A stretch of 64,000 nt of DNA. It comes from Chlorokybus atmophyticus (lineage: Eukaryota > Streptophyta > Chlorokybophyceae > Chlorokybales > Chlorokybaceae). The notes beneath the pieces were generated by a model that had not been told where the DNA came from, did not search any database, and worked only from the letters and a program-made list of their open reading frames with translations. The stretch is taken from NCBI GenBank assembly GCA_009103225.1, contig RHPI01002069.1, positions 1,462,329 through 1,526,328 of the forward strand, written 5' to 3'. This document shows, one piece after another, positions 42,665 through 54,016 of the stretch; position 1 is the first letter of the stretch, and every line of letters begins with the position of its first letter. The position numbers were made by a program, and so were the translations under genes.

Positions 42665-43293
42665 ACTTTGCGAGCAAGTGGACACCCTGAGGGTTGCGGG
42701 TTTCAACACTGCGGCGGGTAAATGGTTGCTTGCAATTGGCAGTTGTACATAGACGTGCACAACTAGACGGACACACCATGATCTGGCCTCCAGATCATGC
42801 TGTAGTAGCGTAGGGTTGCAGTAGCGGCGAGTTTGAGGACTTTGAAGGCTGCTTGCAGGTAACACGACGCGCATGGGTGAGGTACCAGCACATCGCAATG
42901 TGCTAGTTTGGGGCTGCATCGCTGTATATTGTGTATTGTTTCAGATATCAGGTGAGCTTCACAAGCCCAACATGACTGGGGATGCCATAGAAGCCATATG
43001 CACTTGATGGCTGCCTTGTTCAAGAGAGTAACATCAATGTCGCTACTCTCGACACCACATCGTGTGTATGATAAGCATCGCTCTAGCACTTCCCACCAGT
43101 TGCCATCGGTCATGCACATGCAAATGACTGCACAAGATGCAGAACAAGTGCACGTACATACAAGCAATGAGCAGTTACATAGCATGACACGCCCATCATG
43201 CACATTAACATGTGTGAGCGGCAGACTCATATTGCAATTATTGACAAATTATCGTAGTGTTTTGTTTGCTACCATTAGCCGTGTGCGTATAAC
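42665..43293. other. Region between convergent genes, nothing recognised
   Basis: Lies between the ends of the plus-strand oxidoreductase gene and the minus-strand coiled-coil gene. Should hold both 3' UTRs. No ORF with motif support. Confidence 0.5.
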
Positions 43294-46200
43294 TTAGAGC
43301 TTCCATCGCACCCGTAGCGGGTGAGGCTTGTCTTTGAGCGCCTCTTCTAGCTGGCGTGCATACTGCGCTCCAATGCAACACCGCCTGAACGATTGTGACC
43401 CGGCATCCTCGTGCATTACAATATCCCCTTGCACGTGCGTATGTAGACGAGGTGGCGCAGTTCTTGTATCCACAGTGCTTGCATCTCTGCTAGTAGGGGC
43501 TGGAGGGAGATGATTGTTGTCTGACAGTGGAGCATGATTGTGTTCGGGCTCTGCGCTGTGTTGTGCAGTGTGGCATTGTGTGTGCTGTGCATACGTGCCC
43601 ATTGTGCTCGTGTCAAAGGACACTGGAATGGTGATGCGCGGGACAGGCTGCACCTCGACACCCAAGCCGATGGGCGTTGATGCAAGGCCAACACGCACGC
43701 CTCCCAACGCACGCACGAGCTCGTCGCACACTCGGAGCAGCCCTCCCGCGCGTGCCTCAAGCTCTGGTATGACTGACGCAACAGGTGGTAATGTTGCCGG
43801 TGGCGGTGGCAGCGGTGGTGATGGTGTGGGTGTTACGTGCGAGCTTGCCTGCATGGCAGGCGCCATTGTTCCTTCCAACTGAATGCCAAGCAGAGCAACC
43901 TCAGTCGTTTTCTAGCACCATTGATCACCACAATTTACATATACTAAGACAGCACAGACATTGCGTTGCTGACCTTTGTTCTGATAAAGCTCAGCTGCTG
44001 GGAGACGGAGTTCTGAAACTCCAGCAGTTTTGCGGCAACCAAGCTCTGCGACACAGACAAGCACGTCACACACATGTGATGCAATAGAGACAAAGCCCGA
44101 GCGTGCCTGCGCACCACAAGGGCCTACCTCCATCACCAGCGCATCATCCGCGTTGTTCACACCCCCGCGCCCATCACTTGCCCTAACGCCGTTGCCATTG
44201 CTCATCCTATTCACGTCCGCCAGCAGCGCAGTGTAGCGCGCAGTGAGCTCCTCGTGCTTCGCAACCAACGCTTCGTGCTTGTTGGTTAGCTCGGACTGTC
44301 TTTCGTTTGCCACCGCGGCCACCGTGTTCTGCGTAGCCGCGGTGGTAAGCTCCTGAATATGTTGGAGAAGCGCTGCCCCCTTCAACCCGAGAGACGCGAC
44401 ACGCCAACGCAGAAACGCGCGGGCCAACGCGCTACACGCGCGCACTCTCTCACACCTGGACAGATGCATAGGTATCATAAGCGCACTTGTGCATGCATGA
44501 GTGCGACGACACAACGATTGCGCACAACACCCACCATGCAGGCCATGCTTCCATGATGCTCTCGGCATGCTCGATTTCCCAACGCAGTCGCGCAATCTCC
44601 TCCTCCTTCTCCCTGGCATCCTTGCTTACCTCCTCCAACAGCATGAGTGCATGCTCCTCCCCGCTAGACACATTCGTTGTACTCTTCCCTCTATTATCTC
44701 CTTCCGCCAATGCTGTCGACGCCAACATGGCCGCCCCGACGGCGAATCGTCCCCACGCGGCTGCGGCCCAACCACGGTTGGCACGCAGGTTGTTGTTGTT
44801 GCTGTACACGTAGGCGTGGACGGCGGCGCGGATACGGGCGAGGTTCTGCTTGGCTGTCTGTAGCTCGGAGCTGAGGTCGCACGCCATGGCGGCCGCGGCG
44901 TCCGCCGCGTGGCGGCTCTGCTCGGCACGCGACTCGCGCGCCACGACACGCCAACGCCAGAAACAGCGCTCCATCGAGTACACGTCGTTGATGTTGTGTT
45001 GGTAGCCCAACTCACCACCACTCTCAGCGTACTCGTCACCCCTGAAGCTCCCCCGCGGGCTTCGCATGCTTCTCGGACTCGACATGGTCGGTGGCGGCGG
45101 GGACAACATCCTCGTCGGGATGGACCCGTTATTACTGCGTGGCGAGTAGTTGTCTCCTCCTCCTCCACGTGGGCTTCGCGGGCTGACGGGCCTCGAGTGT
45201 GAGGTCCCACCATTGCTCATCATCTCTGCACGGTGAGCGCGCTCAAGCAGCAGCACCGCCAGCTGGTCCTCGAGGCCCTTCCTGCGCGCGGCGGCGTGCT
45301 CGGCGTCGGCACGGTGCTCCTCGTCGGCCCGATCGAATGCCTCTCGCAGATCGTCAATCTGCACGCAAGCAGGAGGGATGGGATCAGTTACGTGTGTGTA
45401 TGTGCCATTGGGTGAGGCAATATCGGCTGTTGTTTGTACCTGCTCGTTGGCTGCTTGGAGATGTGTTTGCAGCTCCGTGATCTCTGTCTCGAGCTTCTGT
45501 CCACCAAACATAGGCAGGTGTTGTGACCGAATGAACGCACGCATGCAATCGTATGCAGGCACGAGCACAGGTGCACACACACACGCCGTCATGCAAGCAC
45601 ACACATGCACACGCGCAGCCACGAACCTGGTTGTGCTTCTCGGCATTGTCGGCTTTCGCCTTGGCCTCCTCCTCTCTCCCCTTCGCCTCCGCCGCTTCCT
45701 TCCTTGCGGCGTCCCGTTCTGCCCGCATGCCTCCCGCCCTCTCGGCTTCCGCTCTCATCGCTTCCCTGGCGTCGCGCATCTCCGCGGCGTGGGCGGCGGC
45801 GGCGGCCGCGGCGGCTTTGTTGGCGAGGACGAGCTCCTCGGCCACGCGAGAGAGGGCTTCACCCGCACGACGGGACTTGTCGACCTCGGCAACGAACTCG
45901 CCATCGCGACGAGCCAACTGACACACACGCATGCATGTCGATGCGTGCATGCTTGTGTGCAAAAGACTGTGTACACACGCGTGTGTATGTGTGTTAGTAA
46001 CCAAGGCCAGCACCATGCACTTGGAATGGTTCAAAGGAGAGGGTGGGACATTCATACCTGTTCAAGGAGGAGCTTGCGTTCGGAGAGCGCCGCATCCCGC
46101 TCACGCGCATGGTTCTCCTCCTGCGCGCGCAGCCTCGCAGACGCCCGCTCGCACGCCGCCTCGCGCCTACCCAACTCCCCTTCCTTATGAAGGCGTGCGC

Positions 46201-46551
46201 GTGAGTGTGCATGCATGTGTGCGTGCATGCGCGTGCATGGCTGCTTGTCGCCCACCTTGTCGGTGAGGTGGGCGCGTGTGCGCGCGAAGGCCTCCTCGAC
46301 TCGCTCGGTGCGACGGGCGGTCTCGGCAACGCCCTCGCGCGCCTCGCGCAACGCCGCGCGCAGCGCATTGCTCTCGCCGCGACCCGCAGCAGCCTCCGCC
46401 TGGTGTTTGGGAATGCGGTAGATCAACAACAACAGCAGCGGCGATGCACTGAAGCCGGCATGGCAACAGCACAACCTGTGGCAATGCTGGCATTCATGCC
46501 ATTCCCTGACTGGTGGCCGTGAGCTCACAGGCATGCTTGATGTGAATTACG

Positions 46552-46593
<42 letters not shown>

Positions 46594-46930
46594 CTACCTG
46601 CCAGTCTCTGATCTGTGCGTGTGCTGCGGCGAGTTGTTCTTTCAGTCGTCGCTCCGCTTCTGCGGCTTCCCTGAGTCGCTGCTTGAGTCGCTTGGCTCTC
46701 GCCTCGTCCTCCTCCGCCTGCGCCAGCGCCGCCGCCACCTCCCTAGACACGCGCGCCTTCAGCTGACTACGCTTCCACTTGTGGAAAGCAGCCGACGCAG
46801 CAAGCACGCTACCCGCAGGCGGATCCCCGACCAGGCCGCCCAGCTCATCAGCCTCCCCGTCCTCCTCGTCGCCGCCATCCTTCCCAGCGGCCACAGCCAG
46901 CTCCAGAGCCCGACGCGCGTCCCAACCCAT
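43294..46930 (-). CDS. Large coiled-coil protein with Sfi1-like F-x-x-W motifs
   Basis: Minus-strand multi-exon gene. The first in-frame ATG I see is 46930-46928 (M-G-W-D-A-R-R-A-L-E). Codons upstream to a TGA at about 47038 lack an ATG, so an earlier exon cannot be excluded. The product is a long coiled coil (E-A-E-R-R-L-K-E-Q-L-A-A-A-H-A; A-E-A-E-R-A-G-G-M-R-A-E; E-L-T-A-R-Y-T-A-L-L), broken by an S-P-R-S-P-R-G-type linker (near 45090-45190). Three motifs A-F-H-K-W-K-R-S (46757-46786), C-F-W-R-W-R-V (44940-44962) and A-F-L-R-W-R-V-A (near 44390-44418) resemble the F-x-x-W-[KR] core of Sfi1/centrin-binding repeats. It ends with L-R-V-R-W-K-L at stop 43294. A basal-body, centrosomal or flagellar role is inference from the motif type. 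Confidence 0.6.
46555..46590 (+). repeat. (CA)n microsatellite in an intron
   Basis: About 18 CA units between two exons of the coiled-coil gene. Confidence 0.95.
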
Positions 46931-47459
46931 ACCGCCCCGCCCGCCAGACCCCGGCGCTGCCCGGCCCCGGCCTGGCGGAATGGACCGTTGAGGTGGTTCA
47001 CGGCCGAAGCCAGATACCGCAGCCAAAGCAACCAGTCACGTAGAAGCCAATGTGCAATCAAAGTACAGTCTACTCGGGCTATAAGTATCGTTTTTGTAAG
47101 TATAAATGCCCTATAACCATAAATTTCTAGAGAACCGATGGTTTCCCTGGCAAATGTTGTTGGTTATAAGTAATACTTATATCCACATAAACATATTGAA
47201 ATCTAGCGATAATCTTACAAGTTTTAGCAGGGAACATACTTGTAAGGAAGTGTACTGTCGACGTCGCAGCGTTACGCAGCGATTTTGTGACAGCGTCACA
47301 AGACCGCTGCGTGACGCTGCTGCATGACGTCGGTGCGCACGCCAGCCAGCGTCAAGCGGCGGAGATGCGCCGCCGCTGGGCGGCCGCCTTGGGGGCGGCG
47401 CAGGCGTAGGCGTAGGCGCAGGCGGGGGCGGCGGCGGCGAAGGTGCATCATTACCCTCC

Positions 47460-50400
47460 ATGAATATGAACATGGACATGGAGGACGACAGTGACTTCAG
47501 CCATGGTTCGGCTGAGGCGCTGTTTGATGCAGGCGATGGCGCTGGTGCTAGTAGCGCTGCGCCTGCACGAGGTGCCGCAGCAAAGCGCGGCGGGCGTGGT
47601 GGAGGCCGCAAGTAAGTTGTGCATCAACATGATTACAAGTGTGACATTCTACAGGTGTGAGGTAATAATTTTTTGTGTATGCGTGCAGCAAGGGCATCAA
47701 GCGTCGAGCACACATTGTCAACGAGAAGCAAGCAATTATTGCATTAATTGACGCACACCCTGGCGAGAAGCAGAGCGACCTGCTGCTCATGATCAACGAC
47801 AAGTTACGGCTGACACTCAGCCAGCCAATACTCTCTAGAATTTTGCGTTTCAAGGATAAGATTGTCGAGGTTATAGCTCAGGCTGGTGAGCGTGGTGTAG
47901 TGTTCAAGAAGGGTAGGCAAGCACATTATCCTGAATTAGAAGCAGCACTGTATGCATGGTTTGGGCAAGCTCGGTTGCGCAAGGCCACACTAACTGATGA
48001 GGTCTTAATTGTCAAAGCACGAGCCGTTACGGATGCCGCTGCTATAGACATAGCATCAAGCTCATTTTCTTTGGGCTGGCTTGATGGTTTTAAAAAGCGT
48101 CACGGCATCAAGGCTTATGCATTGCATGGAGAGGCAGGAGATGCTGACATGGATGGTGTGCGCTTGGCAATGACGGAGCTGCCTCTTCTCCTGAAAGAGT
48201 ATGACCCCGACAATACTTTCAACATGGACGAATTGGGTTTGTTCTACCGCGCACGCCCAAGTCGCACGCTTGCAGTTGCAGCCTTGGACGCTCGTGGGTA
48301 AGAAAGCTTAGTGCACTGCAGCTGCACAGCCAAGCCAATGAGCATAGCTTAATCGTGTTGTTCGTTACAGAATGGAAAAGCACAAAGATCGATGCACTGT
48401 TGTCTTGTGTGTGCACAAATGCAAGCGGCACGGAGAAGCGTCCTTTGCTGTTCATTGGCAAGTCCAAGCAGCCAAGATGCTTTGGCAAAACTTGGCAGCC
48501 TCACCGAGTTGGAGTGAATTATGAGTACAACTCAACGGCGTGGATGACACACCAGGTGCGTTGTCATGCAACGGATTGGCGTGCACTCACTGATTGATTG
48601 CATGCGTGCGTACATGGTGTGCTGGTCTGCACGCATGCATGCACACGCCCACGCAGACGCAGATCAGCTCACACATACATGCGCGTATGTATGTGTGAGC
48701 TGTGCTGATCTTCATGACACTGCATGCTGTGCTTGTGTACATGGTGTGCTAATCTGCACGCGCACACACGCACGCACGCACGCGCACGTACACATGCACG
48801 CAAATCAGCTTACACATACGTGCGCATGTATGTATGTGCTGTGCTGATCATCATAACAAGCAGGTACTTACATGGTGGTTGTGTGCATTCATTTCAAGGA
48901 CATGCATCTGATCTGCACGCGTGTGTGCGCGTGCGCGTGCGTGCGCGTATGTGTGTGATGTGCTGAATTCCAGTTCAATCAGGCATGCAGGTGTTTGCAT
49001 GGTGGTTGTGTGCATTCAATCATGGTCATGTATCTGATCTGCGTGCGCGTGCGCATGCACGTGTGATGTGTTGAGTTCCAGTTCAATGGCATGCAGGTGG
49101 TTGTATGCATTCAATTATGGTCATGTATCTGATCTGCGTGCGCGTGCATGCGTGCGTGCGCGTGCGTGTGTGATGTGCTGAGTTCCAGTTTAATGGCATG
49201 CAGGTGGTTGCGTGGTGGTTGTGTGCATTCAATTATGGTCATGCATCTGATCGGCGTGCATGCGCGCGTGTGCGTGTATGCGCGCGCACATGTCTGAAAT
49301 GTGCTGATTTTCAGCAATGGCATGCAGGTGTTTACACGGTGGTTATGTGCGTTCAATGAGGATATGCGCCGTGCTAATCGACAAGTGCTGGTGCTCATGA
49401 ACAACGCAGCAACGCACATCTGCGCGCCAAGCCAAGTCGGGGACAAAAGGCAGCTTCAAGTCTCTCATTATGTCTCACCTGACCGTTGTGTTCTTGCCTC
49501 CAAACACAACATCAGTCATTCAACCCTTGAATGCGGGCATAATTGCTGCATTCAAGATGAGGTAAGGTTTGACATCATGTGAGCAAAGCACGTTACTTTG
49601 TGAGGATATGTTCGAGTCTTACGCATTGCTACGCAGGTACAAGAAGATGTTGGTTGTGCACATGCTTGCATAGTTTGACGCCAACCCCACTTCCGACCTC
49701 AGCAAACCAAAGTGGATGTGCGCGACGCCGTCATGTGGAGCCGTGAAGCTTGGATGGAGCTCACTCCTTCTACCATACGCAATTGCTGGCGCAAGAGCAA
49801 GGTTATTCCTGCCGATTGGTGTGCTGATGCAAACAATGACAACCTCAACGCCCCATCCGTTCGTCGCGTCACTGACGCCAAGGTATGTATGCTTAGTTGG
49901 TGGTTATTGCTAGAACAATGCTTGTGCCAACATTGGTAACTTGCATTGCTACTGCGCGTAGGAGTTGGATGATTTGCAGCAACTCATGGCGCGGATGAAG
50001 CTTCTAATATCAGACACAATCAGCGCTGAGGAGTTTGTGGACATGGATGAGACATTGCCCACGGAGGCAACAGGAACGGATGCTGAAATACTGGCATCTG
50101 TTGGTCTCGGGCCATTGTCCGATGATGAAGATGAGGAAGGTAAGTGATGGTGTGGTGCCTGCACTATGCACTATGCACAATGCAATTGCATGATAGCTTG
50201 TACATGTCGCTAAGACTAGCATGCACAGATGACCCTGACAATCAGCCCCCTCATGCGCCGACATCGAGAGAAGCGATGCAACATGTGGATGCACTTGGCG
50301 CTTTTATCATCGAAGCTTCTGAAGACTTCAATCAAATGGAGCAGATGGCGCTTAGGAAGTTGAGAAACAAGTTGACGCATCTTCACATTTTCGGTGTGTC

Positions 50401-50470
50401 TAGTGCTAGACAGAGCACCATTCACTCATTTTTTCATCCGCACTTAGAAGATGTAGATGAGGAGGATTAG
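47460..50470 (+). pseudogene. pogo/Tigger (CENP-B-like) transposase, frameshifted, catalytic Asp residues changed
   Basis: Exons: 47460-47611, 47689-48297, about 48371-48555, about 49328-49571, then further pieces to TAG 50468-50470. The first exon is acidic and Gly-rich. The second has the two CENP-B-type helix-turn-helix units (E-K-Q-A-I-I-A-L-I-D-A; S-S-F-S-L-G-W-L-D-G-F-K-K-R-H-G-I). DDE core: first Asp in F-N-M-D-E-L-G-L-F-Y is kept. The second motif reads L-V-L-M-N-N-A-A-T-H (usually …D-N-A-P-T-H), and the third reads I-Q-P-L-N-A-G-I-I (usually P-L-D). Frame changes occur near 48390-48415 and near 49425-49450. The C-terminal part holds an acidic region (D-D-E-D-E-E). DNA binding might survive; cutting should not. 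Confidence 0.8.
48611..49324 (+). repeat. Tandem repeats filling an intron of the transposase gene
   Basis: Two units of about 124 bp (from 48611 and about 48737; TACATGGTGTGCT … GTGCTGATC) are followed by about four units of 105-125 bp (from about 48862, 48987, 49093 and 49201; GCAGGTGTTTGCATGGTGG-like start, ATGGTCATGTATCTGATC middle, GTGCTGAGTTCCAGTTCAATGG end). The unit start resembles the beginning of the next exon at 49328, including the AG acceptor. Confidence 0.85.
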
Positions 50471-50895
50471 CGTAGTTGCCGCATAATACATATACATTAT
50501 TGTGTTTACTTGCGCTAATCATGATATCGGGCACTTACACGCAGCATGTTGGTGTGCATGAACTTGCTTGAAACCTCCCATTGCAGTGTGCATTAACTAT
50601 AAGCATACGTATACTTATAGCAAAGACGATGCTGATTATGCGGTTGCTCTGCTTATATGCATAATATATCCTTATACACATGTAAACATATTGTGTACTT
50701 ATATGGAGGTAAACATATATGCTCTAGAAGTATATGTTTTCCAAGGACCAAGTGTATACTTATAAGGAGAGTAGACTGTAATACAAACGCGAAGTCACTG
50801 CATCCAAAATTCGCTGATGTTTGACGCCAGTTGTTTTGGCTTCTTGGCCTGGCGAGCAAGACTGGGGTAGAGGTGGGCAGGCGGCGGCGGCGGCC

Positions 50896-52039
50896 ATGGG
50901 GCGGCCTCTGTGGTACGACGTGGCGGACAGGCCGGCCACAAGCGCTGTAGTGTGCGCTTGCTGCGCGGCGTGGGCTGCGCTGCAGCGTCGGGGCGGGCTG
51001 GGCTATGAGGACGTGGGGATGTCGTACATCAAGGTGGTGGAGGAGGGCCAGCTGTGGCGAGTGCTCTCATCCGCCTTCTCCCACCTCTCACTGCTTCACT
51101 TGATCTTCAACATGTCGTCGCTCTGGACCCTCGCCCCCGCATCCGAGGTGACACTCTCACCCTCCTCGTTGTTAGCATGATGAGTTGTTTCGTTACTCTC
51201 CAATCACCATCTGCATGTGTATGTGTGTGCAGTGCAGGCGAGTCCCGCGCTAGGCACGCGCAAGTATGTGTTGCACAGCTGCCAGCTGCTCCTCCTGGCG
51301 TCTGCGCTGGTGCTGGTCATCTATTACGCTCTGATCAGGTGCTGTTATGAGAAACAAACACACAACCCAACATGCGTGCTGGTTGCTCGTACTTGTTGCA
51401 TTGACAACGCAGCACTTAACAATCAGATATGCTGGAGTGGAGCGTTACCGCCACGTGACGGCGGTGGGGTACAGCCACGTGGTGTTTGGGTGGATGGCCA
51501 TCGTTGCACAGCGGGCCCACACGCACCACAACTCCAACATCGATTTCTTCGGCTTCTCTGCCGGGGCAGTCCCGCTCTCCCTGGCACCCTTCGGCTCGCT
51601 CCTCCTCACCCAACTCATTGTCCCACAGGTACATTACATTTGTCGTCATACACATCACCGCATGCGTGCGTCATGATGTACACACAGACGCATGCACACA
51701 CTCACACACAAGCGCGCATGCGCATGCGCATGCATACACACACACGCACACACACAGGCGAGCTTCATTGGGCACCTGTCTGGCATCCTTGTTGGCTATG
51801 CAATCGCCTTTGGGGTGCTCGACAGTCTCTCAGAGGGTTGGACCTGGCTGGCGACGGCGCTCGCGTTGGCGGCCGCTGCGGCGAGTCTGAGACGCACGGA
51901 GGCGGTACGGTGGTTGAACTTTCCGATCAGATTGTTTGTTAGGAGAGGTGGCAGCACGGGCACCGAGAGCGTGCGACTGCTCGACGGGGTCATCATCAGG
52001 CCCTCATCTTCTTCTGGGCGGACACCAGATCGGGTCTGA
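50896..52039 (+). CDS. Rhomboid family intramembrane serine protease, plant RBL13-like
   Basis: Four exons join in frame: 50896-51147, 51238-51338, 51427-51628 and 51758-52039, giving 278 residues. Evidence for rhomboid: the L-W-R-V-L-S-S-A-F-S-H-L-S-L-L-H-L-I-F-N-M segment of the first helices, then A-V-G-Y-S-H-V-V-F-G-W-M with the Ser of the G-x-S-x motif. F-F-G-F-S-A-G-A-V and A-S-F-I-G-H-L-S-G-I-L-V-G-Y follow, supplying the catalytic His. The pattern G-Y-S-x-V-V-F-G-W-M is that of the RBL13-type plant group rather than the G-A-S-G type. Ser and His are both present, so activity is plausible. The C-terminal tail is basic and Ser-rich. The start ATG has a poly-Ala-coding GCG run upstream but no upstream ATG in frame. 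It is divergent to the coiled-coil gene, now separated by the DNA transposon. Confidence 0.88.
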
Positions 52040-53285
52040 TGTTGTCGTTGGTCCCTTTGTACAGCGATTGGTCGTGTGCTCTTGCACTTCTGTAGAGTTG
52101 CGTGTTCCGTTCATATGGTACATGCGCGGCGAGTATGCCTTCAGCAGCTACCTGGTTGCCCATGTGCTTAGCGCAGTTATCAGGTGGGTGGTGTTTCCTG
52201 CTGCTTTCTGCCTACGGTGATGGAGGTCTCTCTCACCCAGCTGGCCGTCAAACAAGGCATGGTGATGACGGATGGCACAGCTGCAGCACTCAACCTGCTG
52301 TATGCGCTGTCTTTAGGAAGCCACCCTCTTGGAGTGTGGTTGCAGCTCCACAGATTGCTCTCACCTCAAGCACAGCAAGCACACCCTGCCGTTGAAGAGC
52401 ATGCTGCTTCACACCAGCCAGCCAGCCGCTAGCTAGCTCTCAGCAAAGCAAGGGGATGTGCCTTACCTCATATTTTGTCGCTTTCCATAGTGGTGCGTAC
52501 ACCCCTCGACTATGATATAGTCTATGTAGTACAAGCCGCTTGGACTACCTCTGAGTGCATACCATTTGTCATGGTCACTTGATTTGGAGCCGCGTGGGGG
52601 AGAAGCAGCGGTTGACTTTCAAGCAACATCGCTATATGCTGGGCAGTATGTGCAAAAACGAGCAAGCCACACCCTGTCAGCAATCCAACATACAAGTTTT
52701 GGAGATAAGGTATGTACACAACTTACATTGAGGGTTGAAACTCATGGTGTACGATTCAAACCCTGCAAGTGTGACAGGCAGCTTCCCAAGGCGCAAAATC
52801 ACTGTGCTACAACAGCCCAGATCTGCGTGGTTACAAGATGGACAGCACAAGCCATCAACGAAGCACTGGTCCAGTACCAGTAGCATTCAGCATGCAGATT
52901 TTTCAGTTAATGACACAGAACGGTGCAGAGTTGATTGAGTGTCAATGCAAGCTGAAAGCAGCACTGGTGTCAACGGAGAGCAAGGCGTTGTGCTTGCAGT
53001 AACAGCAAACTAGGGCAGCTGTTAGCATGCGCACCTGAACGCACGGACTTCTTGTTCCCTACAATAGCGTGCAAAGAGCAAACACACGCGCGCATGGCAA
53101 GGACTCATCTTGGTGCACGCAGTGCTGCTGAGCAGGCAGCACACGCACATGCCCAGGCATGCACACGTCCTTGCATCACACTGGGCACTTCAAGTCGCTA
53201 TCAGCGATGATCAGTCACTGCTCCTACAAGGCATGCACACCAAAACAAACTACACCCTGCTCTGGATGTGCCTGTGATGATCGCT
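52040..53285. other. Downstream region with a possible small coding piece
   Basis: At 52095-52182 the plus strand can read a hydrophobic stretch (P-F-I-W-Y-M-R-G-E-Y-A-F-S-S-Y) ending at a GTGGGT donor. At 52241-52433 it can read L-A-V-K-Q-G-M-V-M-T-D-G-T-A-A-A-L-N to a TAG. The phases do not join simply, so this is only a candidate gene. The rest (52434-53285) shows nothing I can support. Confidence 0.25.
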
Positions 53286-53289
53286 CAGT

Positions 53290-54016
53290 GCAAAGCATCA
53301 CGAGGCTGCAAATTTCGTCTATGCGGTTCACCTGCGTCTGCGTGAACCCACTGAGAATCCTCTTCTGCGTCCACGAGATGCGCTTGAAGCCCCACCAGCA
53401 GCTCGATCCGCGCGCATTTTCTCAGCTACAATGCGAGTCGTTTCCCACCAGGGTGACCACCAGGTGGGCGAGTAGCGTGCGGTGAACCAGTCGTGGTAGA
53501 GGCATTCGTTGCCGTTGCCGTAGACGTCCTCCAGCCAGCGCATGTGAAAGTGCATGCCCGTCCATGCCTGTCCATTTCTGCTGGCCTCGACGCAACGCAT
53601 GCGGTTCCACTCGACCAGCCGCTGTTTGCCCTTTGCAAAGAGGTCTAGATCATCGTTGTGCACTGCGAACACCACGTCTCATCGCCCTCCCGTGCCGGGC
53701 TCTCCAGGGGTTGGCAGTGTCACGATGATCCCAATCCACCTCTGCAAATCACACACATGCCTTGGTGAGCACTAACACTGTGAGTGCTGCACTGTACATG
53801 GCATGTACAGTACAAGTACAATCATGCAGCGCACCAGCTCACGTTGCAAGCCAAAGTCCTCCTTCCAGAACGATAGAATTCGCACACTTTATAGGGGCTC
53901 TCCAGGTCCTCAGCGCCTGCCATGATTACCACCTGCTTGTACTGTTCGTCTGTCTTCTTATCGTCGCCCTGCTCGCAGAACACCTTTATCTGCTGCTGTT
54001 GCTGCTGCTGCTCCAT
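53290..54016 (-). CDS. Unrecognised gene, Trp/Tyr-rich, possibly decayed
   Basis: On the minus strand ATG 54016 begins M-E-Q-Q-Q-Q-Q-Q-Q-I-K-V-F-C-E-Q-G-D-D, followed by V-V-I-M-A-G-A-E-D-L-E-S-P-Y-K-V-C-E-F-Y, with a CGTGAGC donor near 53848. A second exon reads R-W-I-G-I-I-V-T-L-P-T-P-G-E-P-G then an in-frame TGA (near 53680). It continues D-V-V-F-A-V-H-N-D-D-L-D-L-F-A, M-H-F-H-M-R-W-L-E-D-V-Y-G-N-G-N-E-C-L-Y and W-W-S-P-W-W-E-T-T-R. Further frame changes follow to about 53290. The coherent composition argues for a real gene, but the TGA and frame changes mean pseudogene, error or unseen introns. I do not know the family. Confidence 0.4.

Larger units (their letters stand above)
47066..50778 (+). 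mobile_element. Complete pogo/Tigger-type (Tc1-mariner superfamily) DNA transposon
   Basis: The left end CAGTCTACTCGGGC-TATAAGTAT (47066-47088) and the inverted right end (50756-50778) match at 19 of 23 positions. TA dinucleotides flank both ends (47064-47065 and 50779-50780), the target duplication of this superfamily. Further TATAAGTAT-type words occur as subterminal repeats at both sides. The body holds one spliced transposase gene in plus orientation. Confidence 0.9.

Noticed and set aside
45378-46190. Long plus-strand open frame of 270 codons
   Set aside because: It lies antisense to exons and introns of the coiled-coil gene, whose heptad pattern and splice sites are convincing.
48611-49324. 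CRISPR-like array
   Set aside because: Units are imperfect, over 100 bp long, lack unique spacers and lie in an intron of a eukaryotic transposon.
47460-50470. Domesticated CENP-B-like host gene
   Set aside because: The terminal repeats and TA duplication are still present and the frame is broken twice, so a decaying transposon is simpler.
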